Source of the DNA: UBA1724 sp963632245
Lineage (GTDB): Bacteria > Verrucomicrobiota > Lentisphaeria > Oligosphaerales > Oligosphaeraceae
NCBI GenBank assembly: GCA_963632245.1
Contig: CAVGTF010000104.1
Coordinates: forward strand, 1-8,428
Direction: 5' to 3'
Length of the DNA: 8,428 nt
In this document: one piece after another, positions 1-4,918 of the stretch
How the letters are laid out: every line of letters starts with the position of its first letter
How positions within the stretch are numbered: position 1 is the first letter of the stretch
The notes under the pieces: generated by a model
The model's input: the letters and a program-made list of their open reading frames with translations, nothing else
What the model was told of the DNA's origin: nothing
The model's database searches: none
Position numbers and translations under genes: made by a program

Positions 1-142
1 CGCAGGAAGATCTCCAAAGGACGGAGGGGCTTGCGCCCCCCGTGCCCCCGCCTAGTTTCTTCCGCCTGCCGGCGGTACGGTGCATTGCACATTGCACATT
101 GCACATTGCGCCGTTAGGCGCTCCGCCCCCCGTGCCCCCGCC
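1..142 (+). repeat. Left arm of ~140-bp terminal inverted repeat
   Basis: The first 49 bases are identical to the reverse complement of the window's right end (starting at 8424). The match continues imperfectly to about 142, pairing with about 8286-8424. The arm holds small hairpins: GGGGC/GCCCC at 26-39 around a TTGC loop, a CCGCC/GGCGG hairpin near 62-75, and GCGCC/GGCGC near 109-122. It also holds a 7-bp tandem repeat (unit GCACATT, about 80-109). I see no transposase. This could be an end of a mobile or invertible unit, or one copy of a dispersed intergenic repeat at which an assembly ended. Confidence 0.85.
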
Positions 143-329
143 AACGCTCTTCCGCCTAGCGGCGGTATTAGCGCGCCCCTTGGGCGCGCTTTACGCACGC
201 GCCGGTAAATTCCGGCGCGGGGTTTCGGGCGTAAAGCCGAAACCCTGGCCTAACTTCCTCCTTCCTCCTTCCTCCTTCCTCCTTTTTTGCATTTGTTTCT
301 TCTCCCTTCTCCCTTCCTACTTTTTACTT
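143..329 (+). promoter_or_regulatory. Structured hairpin-rich 5' leader of the DGR target gene (leader copy 1)
   Basis: Four consecutive hairpins can be read: CCGC/GCGG (152-162), GCGCGCCC/GGGCGCGC (171-189), GCGCCGG/CCGGCGC (199-218) and GGGTTTCGG/CCGAAACCC (220-245). A pyrimidine tract of CTTCCTC heptamers (254-288) and a second pyrimidine-rich stretch follow, leading to ACTT directly before the ATG at 330. The same arrangement recurs at 4728-4918 before the other exported-protein gene. There is no Shine-Dalgarno site, so initiation may rely on the unstructured pyrimidine-rich leader, as in S1-type initiation (inference). I could not identify a promoter with confidence. Confidence 0.6.
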
Positions 330-1544
330 ATGAGATCCTTTCTTTTCTCTCTTTGCCTTTGTGCATGTGCGTTTTTGTTTGCGGACGAGTCGTCGATCCA
401 GGTGTTGAATGTCCGGACGGTCCCGCACTGGCCCTGGGAGGGCACGGTGGATGTGTACTACCAGGTGGAGTGTGACAAGGAGGACGCGGATCTGGTGGTC
501 TCCTTCGCCGGCTACAATGCGGACAAGGACGAGTCGGTCGCCATGAATCCCGCCTATATCACCGGCGATGGCTTCGAGGAGGACAAGCCGGTGGTGACCG
601 GAAAGGAGCTCCATGCCGTCTGGAATGCCGCCGCCGATCTTCCCGGATACCACTGCGAGGACTTCGCGGTCATCGTCACCGCTTCCTATGATGACGGCGA
701 AAACATCTATCTGGTCGTGGATATCTCCGGCGGCAGCTCCGCCACCAGCTACCCCTACCGCTATACCTCCGAGGCACCTGATACCACCAGCGATACCTGC
801 CGCACCACCGAACTCTGGCTCAGAAAAATCCCCGCTGGCACTTTCACTATGGGTACCGGCTCCAAAGGAGATTCGACGGTCTCCATGACCCTTACTCAGG
901 ATTTCTATATCGGAGTCTTCGAGTGTACCCAGGCACAGTATCAGAATATCATGGGGAGCAATCCCTCTAGCTATACTGGCAACACCCGCCCGGTGGAGAA
1001 TGTCTCCTACAACACTATTCGTGGCACGGGCTCTACTGCAGGGTCCTCTACCATTATGGGAAAACTCTCGTCTAAGACTGGTCTCTCCTTCGATCTGCCT
1101 ACCGAGGTGCAGTGGGAATACGCCTGCCGCAAGCGCGCCGATGGCTCCTGCTGGGAGACCGACTTCAATTCCGGAAAGAACCTCACTGGCGATAGCACCT
1201 GTTCCAATATGGCTGAGGTCGGTCGCTACGGTGGCAACACCTCTGATGGCAAAGGTGGATACTCCGCCAATCACGCCAAGGTCGGTTCTTATCTCCCCAG
1301 CGAGTTGGGCCTCTACGATATGCACGGAAATGTCTGGGAGTGGTGTTTGGATTGGTATGGAACTCTCCCCACCACGGCACAGACGGACTACACGGGACCA
1401 AGCTCGGGCTCGCTCCGTGTGAGACGCGGCGGCAGCTGGAGCAACGACGCGCAGGACTGCCGCGCAGCGAACCGCAGCTACAGCACGCCGGGCAACAACG
1501 ACTACTACTACGGCTTCCGCGTCGCGTGCGTCCCCGCCCCCTAG
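330..1544 (+). CDS. DGR-diversified exported protein with C-terminal FGE-sulfatase/C-type-lectin fold
   Basis: The product has 404 residues. Residues 1-18 form a signal peptide (MRSFLFSLCLCACAFLFA). A Cys-containing LCAC stretch could be a weak lipobox, but it is not a good match. Residues about 20-135 look like a beta-sandwich extracellular domain. Residues about 161-401 match the formylglycine-generating-enzyme (SUMF1/EgtB/PvdO) fold: IPAGTFTMG, FPTEVQWEYA-like FDLPTEVQWEYA, LYDMHGNVWEWCLDWY, RRGGSW (365-370) and GFRVAC (395-400). The paired active-site cysteines of true FGE are not visible in the GGSW-to-GFR segment, so a ligand-binding rather than enzymatic role is likely (inference). Residues 362-394 hold 13 positions that differ from the TR-encoded version. 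I chose ATG 330 because the signal peptide starts there and the in-frame upstream extension to 42 runs through repeated leader DNA. The protein is probably displayed at the cell surface to bind variable ligands. Confidence 0.93.
   Translation: MRSFLFSLCLCACAFLFADESSIQVLNVRTVPHWPWEGTVDVYYQVECDKEDADLVVSFAGYNADKDESVAMNPAYITGDGFEEDKPVVTGKELHAVWNAAADLPGYHCEDFAVIVTASYDDGENIYLVVDISGGSSATSYPYRYTSEAPDTTSDTCRTTELWLRKIPAGTFTMGTGSKGDSTVSMTLTQDFYIGVFECTQAQYQNIMGSNPSSYTGNTRPVENVSYNTIRGTGSTAGSSTIMGKLSSKTGLSFDLPTEVQWEYACRKRADGSCWETDFNSGKNLTGDSTCSNMAEVGRYGGNTSDGKGGYSANHAKVGSYLPSELGLYDMHGNVWEWCLDWYGTLPTTAQTDYTGPSSGSLRVRRGGSWSNDAQDCRAANRSYSTPGNNDYYYGFRVACVPAP
1404..1544 (+). repeat. DGR variable repeat (VR)
   Basis: This segment aligns without gaps to 3977-4117. 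There are 14 mismatches, all where TR has A: eight A to G, five A to T and one A to C (VR positions 1413, 1414, 1423, 1441, 1446, 1455, 1477, 1479, 1483, 1491, 1500, 1503, 1506, 1509). They change 13 residues, for example Asn to Leu362, Asp373, Asp376, Tyr384 and Tyr392-394. The last 35 bases including the TAG stop are identical and very GC-rich, which fits the initiation-of-mutagenic-homology (IMH) segment. Upstream of 1403 non-adenine mismatches begin, which sets the 5' boundary. Confidence 0.97.
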
Positions 1545-1559
1545 TTCACTCGTTGCCGA

Positions 1560-1580
1560 CTCGGCCGCTTAGCGGCCGAG
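1560..1580. other. DNA hairpin/cruciform 3' of VR
   Basis: A perfect 9-bp GC-rich inverted repeat (CTCGGCCGC paired with GCGGCCGAG, 3-nt loop TTA) begins 15 nt after the VR stop codon. In the BPP-1 phage DGR a short GC-rich hairpin just downstream of VR promotes target recognition and retrohoming. Position, size and base content here match that role. It lacks a trailing T-run, so it is not a typical intrinsic terminator. Confidence 0.8.
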
Positions 1581-1873
1581 AGAGAGCCGCGCGGCGTGCC
1601 GCCGGTTCGACGAGACGGCGTGTGACCCGCCTTTGAAAAAGGCGGGCGCGGCGAGAGCCGCGAACACTTGCCGTCAAGGAGAACCGAAGGGCCGACGCGC
1701 GGACGACATTTTTCTATCTCCCTGTTTTTTCTGATTTCCAGGATTCCTGACTGGCTGATTTTTTTTGCGTTCGGGTTTTCTCATTCTTGCGAAAACCGTT
1801 GTTTCTCCCCCCCCCCTGCCCTACTGAGAGGGCGGTTTACCCTTCCACTTTTTTCTGAACTCTTTTTACTCCC
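1581..1873. other. Intergenic region between target gene and accessory gene
   Basis: No convincing gene is present; an 86-residue open frame at 1668-1928 overlaps the accessory gene start and looks random. Two further hairpins sit side by side: CCCGCCTTT/AAAGGCGGG (1626-1646) and CGCGGC/GCCGCG (1647-1662). A weaker one is GGTTTTC/GAAAACC (1774-1797). From about 1705 the sequence is T- and C-rich and includes a run of ten C (1807-1816). This pyrimidine-rich stretch leads to the ATG at 1874, and no Shine-Dalgarno site is seen. A promoter for the accessory and RT genes may lie here, but I cannot assign one. Confidence 0.5.
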
Positions 1874-2692
1874 ATGCCTTTTCGCTTTTTTGTGGTTCCA
1901 TCGGTGGCTTCTGTTTCAAAGGAGGTAGACGACTTTGAGAGGAATCATGTCATTAGTTGGGTGAAGCATGATTTCTGCATGATGAATGGAGAACATTGCC
2001 AGGTGTTCTGTTTTAAGTACCTGGATCTCCCCAAGGACTCCGGGGCCTCGCCTCGTTCCTCCTACAACTCTTCGGATGCCTATAAGACCTCCAAGCATTG
2101 GAACAAGGACAAGGAAGAGGATAAGGACAAGGACAAGAAGGATGAGAATGGCCATTACAAGTTGCAGTATCCCAACAACATCACGGAGGATCAGAAGGAG
2201 CTCTTCGATGTCCTTCGTCAGGAACGTCGTGACTTTGCGCGGGAATTGAATTTCTCCGCTCCTTACATGCTCTTTGATAATGATCAGCTGGGTGAGTTGA
2301 TTGCCAAGAATATCTCTACCGTCGCCGAAGCGAGAGAGATAATTGGCATCGGCGAGGCACGCATCAGATACGTCCCCCGGATGCTGGTGGCGCTATTGCG
2401 TGCCCGTGGACAGGAGGTCCCCCAGGAGCTCGTGGAGCAGGCCGCCAAGGCCGCCGCCGAGCTGAAGGCAGAACAGGCATCCAAGGAGGGCCTGGAGAAG
2501 GGCGGCAAGAAGTCCTCCGGAAAATCGGAAAAATCCAAGAAGGCGGAGAAGAAGGCAGATGACGCTGCCGCCGGGAAGAAGTCTTCTGAGGACTCGAAGT
2601 CTTCTGAGGAAGGGAACTCTTCTGAGGAAGAGAAGACGGAGGAGTCCCCGGTGGTGCAGGGAGAGCTCTTCTCCGAGTCTGAAAAGAAGTAG
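1874..2692 (+). CDS. HRDC-domain DGR accessory protein
   Basis: The product has 272 residues. The N-terminal ~55 residues (MPFRFFVVPS…) suggest a small strand-rich domain, as I recall from HRDC-type DGR accessory proteins. Residues about 104-178 (EDQKELFDVLRQERRDFARE … GIGEARIRYVPRMLVALL) fit the helical HRDC nucleic-acid-binding fold of RecQ helicases and RNase D, including its hydrophobic spacing and GIG turn. Residues about 190-272 are a highly charged Lys/Glu/Ser tail with imperfect KSSE-type repeats. Some DGRs carry an HRDC protein in place of the usual Avd helical-bundle protein; the gene's place directly before the RT, 15 nt upstream, supports the same role. It probably helps RT bind TR RNA or cDNA (inference). 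ATG 1874 is chosen because the conserved-looking N terminus starts there. Avd itself is not found in the window. Confidence 0.85.
   Translation: MPFRFFVVPSVASVSKEVDDFERNHVISWVKHDFCMMNGEHCQVFCFKYLDLPKDSGASPRSSYNSSDAYKTSKHWNKDKEEDKDKDKKDENGHYKLQYPNNITEDQKELFDVLRQERRDFARELNFSAPYMLFDNDQLGELIAKNISTVAEAREIIGIGEARIRYVPRMLVALLRARGQEVPQELVEQAAKAAAELKAEQASKEGLEKGGKKSSGKSEKSKKAEKKADDAAAGKKSSEDSKSSEEGNSSEEEKTEESPVVQGELFSESEKK
2578..2635 (+). repeat. Short tandem repeat encoding the Ser/Glu tail
   Basis: Three imperfect units containing TCTTCTGAGGA are spaced 18-24 nt apart within the accessory gene. They encode KSSED, KSSEE and NSSEE. This may be a site of length variation in the charged tail. It keeps frame because the unit spacing is a multiple of three. 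Confidence 0.6.
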
Positions 2693-2707
2693 CGTTTTTT
2701 TCTTCTC

Positions 2708-3697
2708 ATGGGCAAGCGTCTAGGGAATGTCTTTGATGCCATCTGCGACATGGATAACCTGTCGCTTGCCTTCAAGAAGGTTCGCCGTGGAAAGTCCCAT
2801 CGTCCGGACATGGTGGCGTTCCAGGAGAATCTGAAATGGAATCTGTTGGGGATCCGCGAGGACCTCCTCTCCGGGAATTTCGCCTTGGGGCGCTACCACG
2901 TCTTCAAGGTCTACGATCCCAAGGAGCGCACCATCCATGCCGCGCCAGTACGGGAGCGCGTGATCCACCACGCCATCATCAATCTGTGCGGACCCTGGCT
3001 GGAACGACCCCTCATCGATAACACCTTCGCCTGCCGCACGGGAAAAGGACAGTGGGCCGCCATCGCAAAGGCACAGGAGCTCTCCCGAAAATACTCCTGG
3101 TGCCTGAAGCTGGACATCAAGAGCTACTTCGATAGCATCGACCAGAAGATCCTCTTCTCCATGCTCTTGGGAAAATTCAAGGATCCCCGGCTCTTGGATC
3201 TCTTTCACGAACTGCTCTCCACATACTGCTCCACTGCCCCAGGAAAGGGCCTCCCCATCGGAAATCTCACCAGCCAATTCTTTGCGAATTTCTACCTGGC
3301 ACCCTTCGATCGACTGGCCTCCAGTCGCGATCACCACGGATATGTCCGATACATGGACGACATGCTGATCTTCGGAGAACACCAGGAGCTCAAGGAATTC
3401 CTCGCCCTCGCGCGGGAGTTCCTCCACGACGAACTCCAGCTCACCATCAAGCGCGGCGGATCCCTCCAGCCCATCTCCCGCGGCATCGATTTCCTGGGCT
3501 GCAGGGTCTTCCCACACCACCTCCTCCTGAACCGCCGAAGCCGCATCCGATTCCTTCGCAAGAACCGACTCCTCGTCCGACTCTACGACGAAGAACGCAT
3601 CTCCGACCGGGAACTCCAAAACCGCGCCACCGCACTCTATGGCTTCGCAAGCCACACGGATCTTACTGGCCTGGTGGAAAAGCTTTGGGAAACCTGA
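2708..3697 (+). CDS. DGR reverse transcriptase
   Basis: The product has 329 residues and is an RNA-dependent DNA polymerase of the DGR clade. Visible motifs are the N-terminal DPKERTIHAAPVRERVIHHA (70-89), FACRTGKG (107-114), motif A LKLDIKSYFDSID with catalytic Asp136 (133-145), motif B GLPIGNLTSQFFANFYL (181-197), the YMDD box with Asp217 and Asp218 (215-218) and GIDFLGCRV (259-267). IGNLTSQ replaces the QGxxxSP of group II intron and retroviral enzymes and is typical of DGR RTs, whose loose fidelity opposite adenine creates the mutations. Length fits a minimal DGR RT with no added domain. It lies 15 nt after the accessory gene, probably co-transcribed. The start has a T/C-rich leader instead of a Shine-Dalgarno site. 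No broken motif is seen, so it appears functional. Confidence 0.97.
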   Translation: MGKRLGNVFDAICDMDNLSLAFKKVRRGKSHRPDMVAFQENLKWNLLGIREDLLSGNFALGRYHVFKVYDPKERTIHAAPVRERVIHHAIINLCGPWLERPLIDNTFACRTGKGQWAAIAKAQELSRKYSWCLKLDIKSYFDSIDQKILFSMLLGKFKDPRLLDLFHELLSTYCSTAPGKGLPIGNLTSQFFANFYLAPFDRLASSRDHHGYVRYMDDMLIFGEHQELKEFLALAREFLHDELQLTIKRGGSLQPISRGIDFLGCRVFPHHLLLNRRSRIRFLRKNRLLVRLYDEERISDRELQNRATALYGFASHTDLTGLVEKLWET

Positions 3698-3876
3698 AAA
3701 AAGGAGGAAGGAGGAAGTGTGGTCACTCTGCAGTGGGCTTGCACCGAGCGCGCCGAATTTGGCGCGCCAGTACCGCCGATGGGCGGAAGTGTGCCGCAGG
3801 CGTTTTTCCGCGGCGCGGGGCCGCGGTACTGGCACCGCCGCTAACGTGCGGCGGAAGAGTCGTGCAGCGACCGAAC
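3698..3876 (-). repeat. Inverted leader-type repeat downstream of RT (copy A)
   Basis: It begins at the RT stop codon with a purine tract of GGAGGAA heptamers. About 95 bases (3703-3796) recur at 4319-4412 with few changes. Read on the minus strand it resembles the gene leaders: CTTCCGCC/GGCGG hairpin, a GCGCGCC/GGCGCGC hairpin and a CTTCCTCC tract in the same order. Extra hairpins CCGCGGC/GCCGCGG (about 3808-3826) and CCGCCGC/GCGGCGG (about 3836-3855) follow. No gene lies on the minus strand beyond it, so a leader function here is unlikely. Confidence 0.8.
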
Positions 3877-3910
3877 AACTAGCCACTAGCCACTAATTGC
3901 TAAGTACTTA
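3877..3910 (+). repeat. 34-bp inverted repeat, left of TR locus
   Basis: This matches the reverse complement of 4682-4715 with two mismatches in 34. It contains a double ACTAGCC heptamer and the palindrome AAGTACTT. With its partner it brackets the whole TR region (3911-4681). Confidence 0.85.
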
Positions 3911-3923
3911 ATCATTCCTAATT

Positions 3924-3962
3924 TTGCGCGACGGCCGCATCCCCGATGCGGTCGGCGCGCAA
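3924..3962 (+). other. Strong hairpin just upstream of TR
   Basis: Two 18-nt arms (3924-3941 and 3945-3962) pair with only one A·G mismatch and one G·U pair around a CCC loop. It ends 14 nt before TR. It may fold in the TR RNA and help RT or accessory-protein recognition, or mark the 5' end of the template transcript (inference). Confidence 0.75.
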
Positions 3963-3976
3963 TCGGTCCCCAGACA

Positions 3977-4117
3977 TCGGGCTCGAACCGTGTGAAACGC
4001 GGCGGCAGCTGGAACAACAACGCGCAGAACTGCCGCGCAGCGAACCGCAACAACAACACGCCGAGCAACAACAACAACAACAACGGCTTCCGCGTCGCGT
4101 GCGTCCCCGCCCCCTAG
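3977..4117 (+). repeat. DGR template repeat (TR)
   Basis: This is the invariant donor copy of VR. It has 39 adenines, 14 of which are replaced in VR. Read in VR's frame it encodes runs of Asn (AAC) codons, including six in a row at 4067-4084, plus the conserved RGGSW, CRAANR and GFRVAC framework and the same TAG stop. Changing the first two bases of AAC gives many amino acids but no stop codon, a common DGR design. Its last 33 bases before the stop's A contain no adenine, which protects the priming/homology end from mutagenesis. Confidence 0.97.
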
Positions 4118-4122
4118 CTCAA

Positions 4123-4139
4123 GCCCCCCGGTGGGGGGC
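4123..4139 (+). other. Hairpin 3' of TR
   Basis: GCCCCCC and GGGGGGC pair perfectly across a GGT loop, starting 6 nt after the TR stop triplet. It parallels the hairpin after VR but with a different sequence. No T-run follows. Confidence 0.7.
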
Positions 4140-4205
4140 ATTGAACCGTCTGGTAACCGGCTCTCCGTCATTGTGTTCCACGGAGACAAACAACCCAAAA
4201 ACACA

Positions 4206-4260
4206 CTCCCCCCGCCGGCGCTAGTAGCCTAAGCATCGGCGAAGACTACGGCGGGGGGAG
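4206..4260 (+). other. Long-stem hairpin downstream of TR
   Basis: CTCCCCCCGCC (4206-4216) pairs perfectly with 4250-4260 across a 33-nt loop, which can itself form short pairings such as GTAG/CTAC. I do not recognise it as a known riboswitch, ribozyme or integron attC site. It shares 4 nt with the next palindrome, so both cannot form fully at once. Confidence 0.6.
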
Positions 4261-4297
4261 ATTTTTCCGCTCTGCGCGGCAGAGCGGAAAAATCTCC
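4257..4297. other. 19-bp perfect palindromic hairpin
   Basis: Arms 4257-4275 and 4279-4297 pair perfectly around a GCG loop. On either strand the T-run lies before the GC stem and the A-run after it, which is the reverse of an intrinsic terminator. It could be a recombination or protein-binding palindrome, or an RNA 3'-end stabiliser. A mapped RNA 3' end at this point would favour termination. Confidence 0.65.
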
Positions 4298-4425
4298 AAA
4301 GAAAGGAGGAAGGAGGAAGGAGGAAGGAGGAAGTGTGGTCACTCTGCAGTGGGCTTGCGCCGAGCGCGCCGAATTTGGCGCGCCAGTACCGCCGGTTGGC
4401 GTAAGTGTGCCTGCGGCGCCTTATA
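4298..4425 (-). repeat. Inverted leader-type repeat (copy B)
   Basis: This is a near-identical direct copy of 3703-3796, spanning 4319-4412 plus flanks. It starts with four perfect GGAGGAA heptamers (4305-4332) and contains the GCGCGCC/GGCGCGC hairpin. Copies A and B lie on either side of TR. Confidence 0.85.
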
Positions 4426-4428
4426 AAC

Positions 4429-4500
4429 CTACTCCCTACTCCCTACTACCTTCTACCTAGCAAAGGGGGGCACGGGGGGCGCAAGCCCCTCCGTCCTTGG
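4429..4500 (-). repeat. Heptamer tract and GC-rich dispersed module
   Basis: CTACTCC heptamers (4429-4447) lead into a module starting with CTACCTAGCAAAGGGG and containing GGGGGGCGCAAGCCCC. The module matches the sequence just after the stop codon of the last gene (from about 8268) and, reversed, the window's first 45 bases. Confidence 0.75.
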
Positions 4501-4681
4501 GTTGGGGCCTGCCCTATCCAACCACACCGGCTACCCCAAAGTCGCCAAGGCACTCTTTCTAGCAAGTTTTTCGGGGAGGCTATGTGCTTTCTCTAAAGGA
4601 AGGCGGTCCCACCCCACAAAGGGATGCCCAAAGGACGGGGACTACCGTCCCCGCCCCCCCGCCAACGACGCAAAAGCGCCG
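4501..4681. other. Noncoding stretch with one more copy of the GC-rich module
   Basis: No believable gene is seen; 60-63 residue open frames here have no recognisable features. At 4630-4668 there is a module like 16-52 (AAAGGACGG…CCCCGCC). Its hairpin has changed from GGGGC/GCCCC to GGGGAC/GTCCCC (4637-4652), with pairing preserved. The rest (about 4501-4629) shows nothing I can assign. Confidence 0.5.
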
Positions 4682-4715
4682 TAAGTACTTAGCAATTAGT
4701 GATTAGTGGCTAGTT
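4682..4715 (-). repeat. 34-bp inverted repeat, right of TR locus
   Basis: This is the partner of 3877-3910 (two mismatches). It directly precedes leader copy 2. Confidence 0.85.
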
Positions 4716-4918
4716 TACAAGGTGCCGCCAACGCTCTTCCGCCTAGCGGCGGTACTTGCGCGCCATTGGGCGCGCATTGGTGCAATCGCCGGGTCTTCCC
4801 GGCGATGGGTTTCGCCTTGCGAAACCCTGGCCTAACTTCCTCCTTTCTCCTTCTTCCTTCCTCCTTCCTCCTTTTTCGAATTTTTTCCTTCCTCTCCTTT
4901 CCTTTCTCCTTCAAACTT
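4716..4918 (+). promoter_or_regulatory. Structured hairpin-rich 5' leader (leader copy 2)
   Basis: It has the same order of elements as 143-329: CCGC/GCGG (4739-4749), TGCGCGCC/GGCGCGCA (4757-4776), TCGCCGGG/CCCGGCGA (4786-4805), GGGTTTCGC/GCGAAACCC (4807-4827). GGCCTAACTTCCTCC, a pyrimidine tract (4836-4877) and CTT before ATG follow. Several stem pairs differ from copy 1 on both sides so that pairing is kept. It has no Shine-Dalgarno site. It suggests that both exported-protein genes share a post-transcriptional or transcriptional control element. Confidence 0.6.

Larger units (their letters stand above)
330..4139 (+). mobile_element. Diversity-generating retroelement (target gene, HRDC accessory, RT, TR)
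   Basis: All DGR parts are present in one orientation: a target gene ending in VR, an accessory gene, a reverse transcriptase with the DGR-type motif IGNLTSQ and catalytic YMDD, and a downstream TR. VR (1404-1544) and TR (3977-4117) are collinear, and all 14 differences fall at TR adenines. This is the diagnostic pattern of DGR mutagenic retrohoming, known from Bordetella phage BPP-1 and Treponema. The element diversifies its own target and is not expected to transpose by itself. Boundaries given run from the target start to the hairpin after TR; functional flanks may extend further. Confidence 0.96.
3924..4139 (+). ncRNA. Probable TR RNA, template plus flanking hairpins
   Basis: DGR reverse transcription uses an RNA that contains TR and structured flanks. 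Here TR is framed by an 18-bp hairpin upstream and a 7-bp hairpin downstream (GCCCCCC/GGGGGGC, 4123-4139). The ends of the transcript cannot be read from the sequence; it may extend from the RT message into the hairpins at 4206-4297. Confidence 0.5.

Noticed and set aside
80..109. CRISPR array
   Set aside because: Short 7-bp tandem units have no spacers and no cas genes are present.
42..329. In-frame N-terminal extension of the DGR target protein from ATG 42
   Set aside because: It reads the terminal repeat and hairpin leader, which recur elsewhere as noncoding DNA; a clear signal peptide starts at 330.
1668..1928. 86-codon hydrophobic open frame
   Set aside because: It overlaps the accessory gene start, and its hydrophobicity comes from the T/C-rich leader.
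1918..1950. Shine-Dalgarno AAAGGAGGT driving an ATG at 1948
   Set aside because: That ATG is out of frame and meets a stop after five codons; the motif lies inside the accessory gene.
2720..3886. 388-codon minus-strand open frame opposite RT
   Set aside because: It lies antisense to an intact RT with all catalytic motifs and shows no recognisable domain.
3946..4224. Gln-rich small open frame across TR
   Set aside because: It is the out-of-frame reading of the AAC-rich TR (CAA codons); it is not a gene.
4206..4260. Integron attC site
   Set aside because: It lacks the RYYYAAC and GTTRRRY core sites and there is no integrase.
4257..4297. Intrinsic terminator
   Set aside because: The GC stem is followed by A-run, not T-run, on both strands.
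4706..4918. In-frame extension of the large protein from ATG 4706
   Set aside because: It covers leader copy 2; a typical signal peptide starts at 4919.
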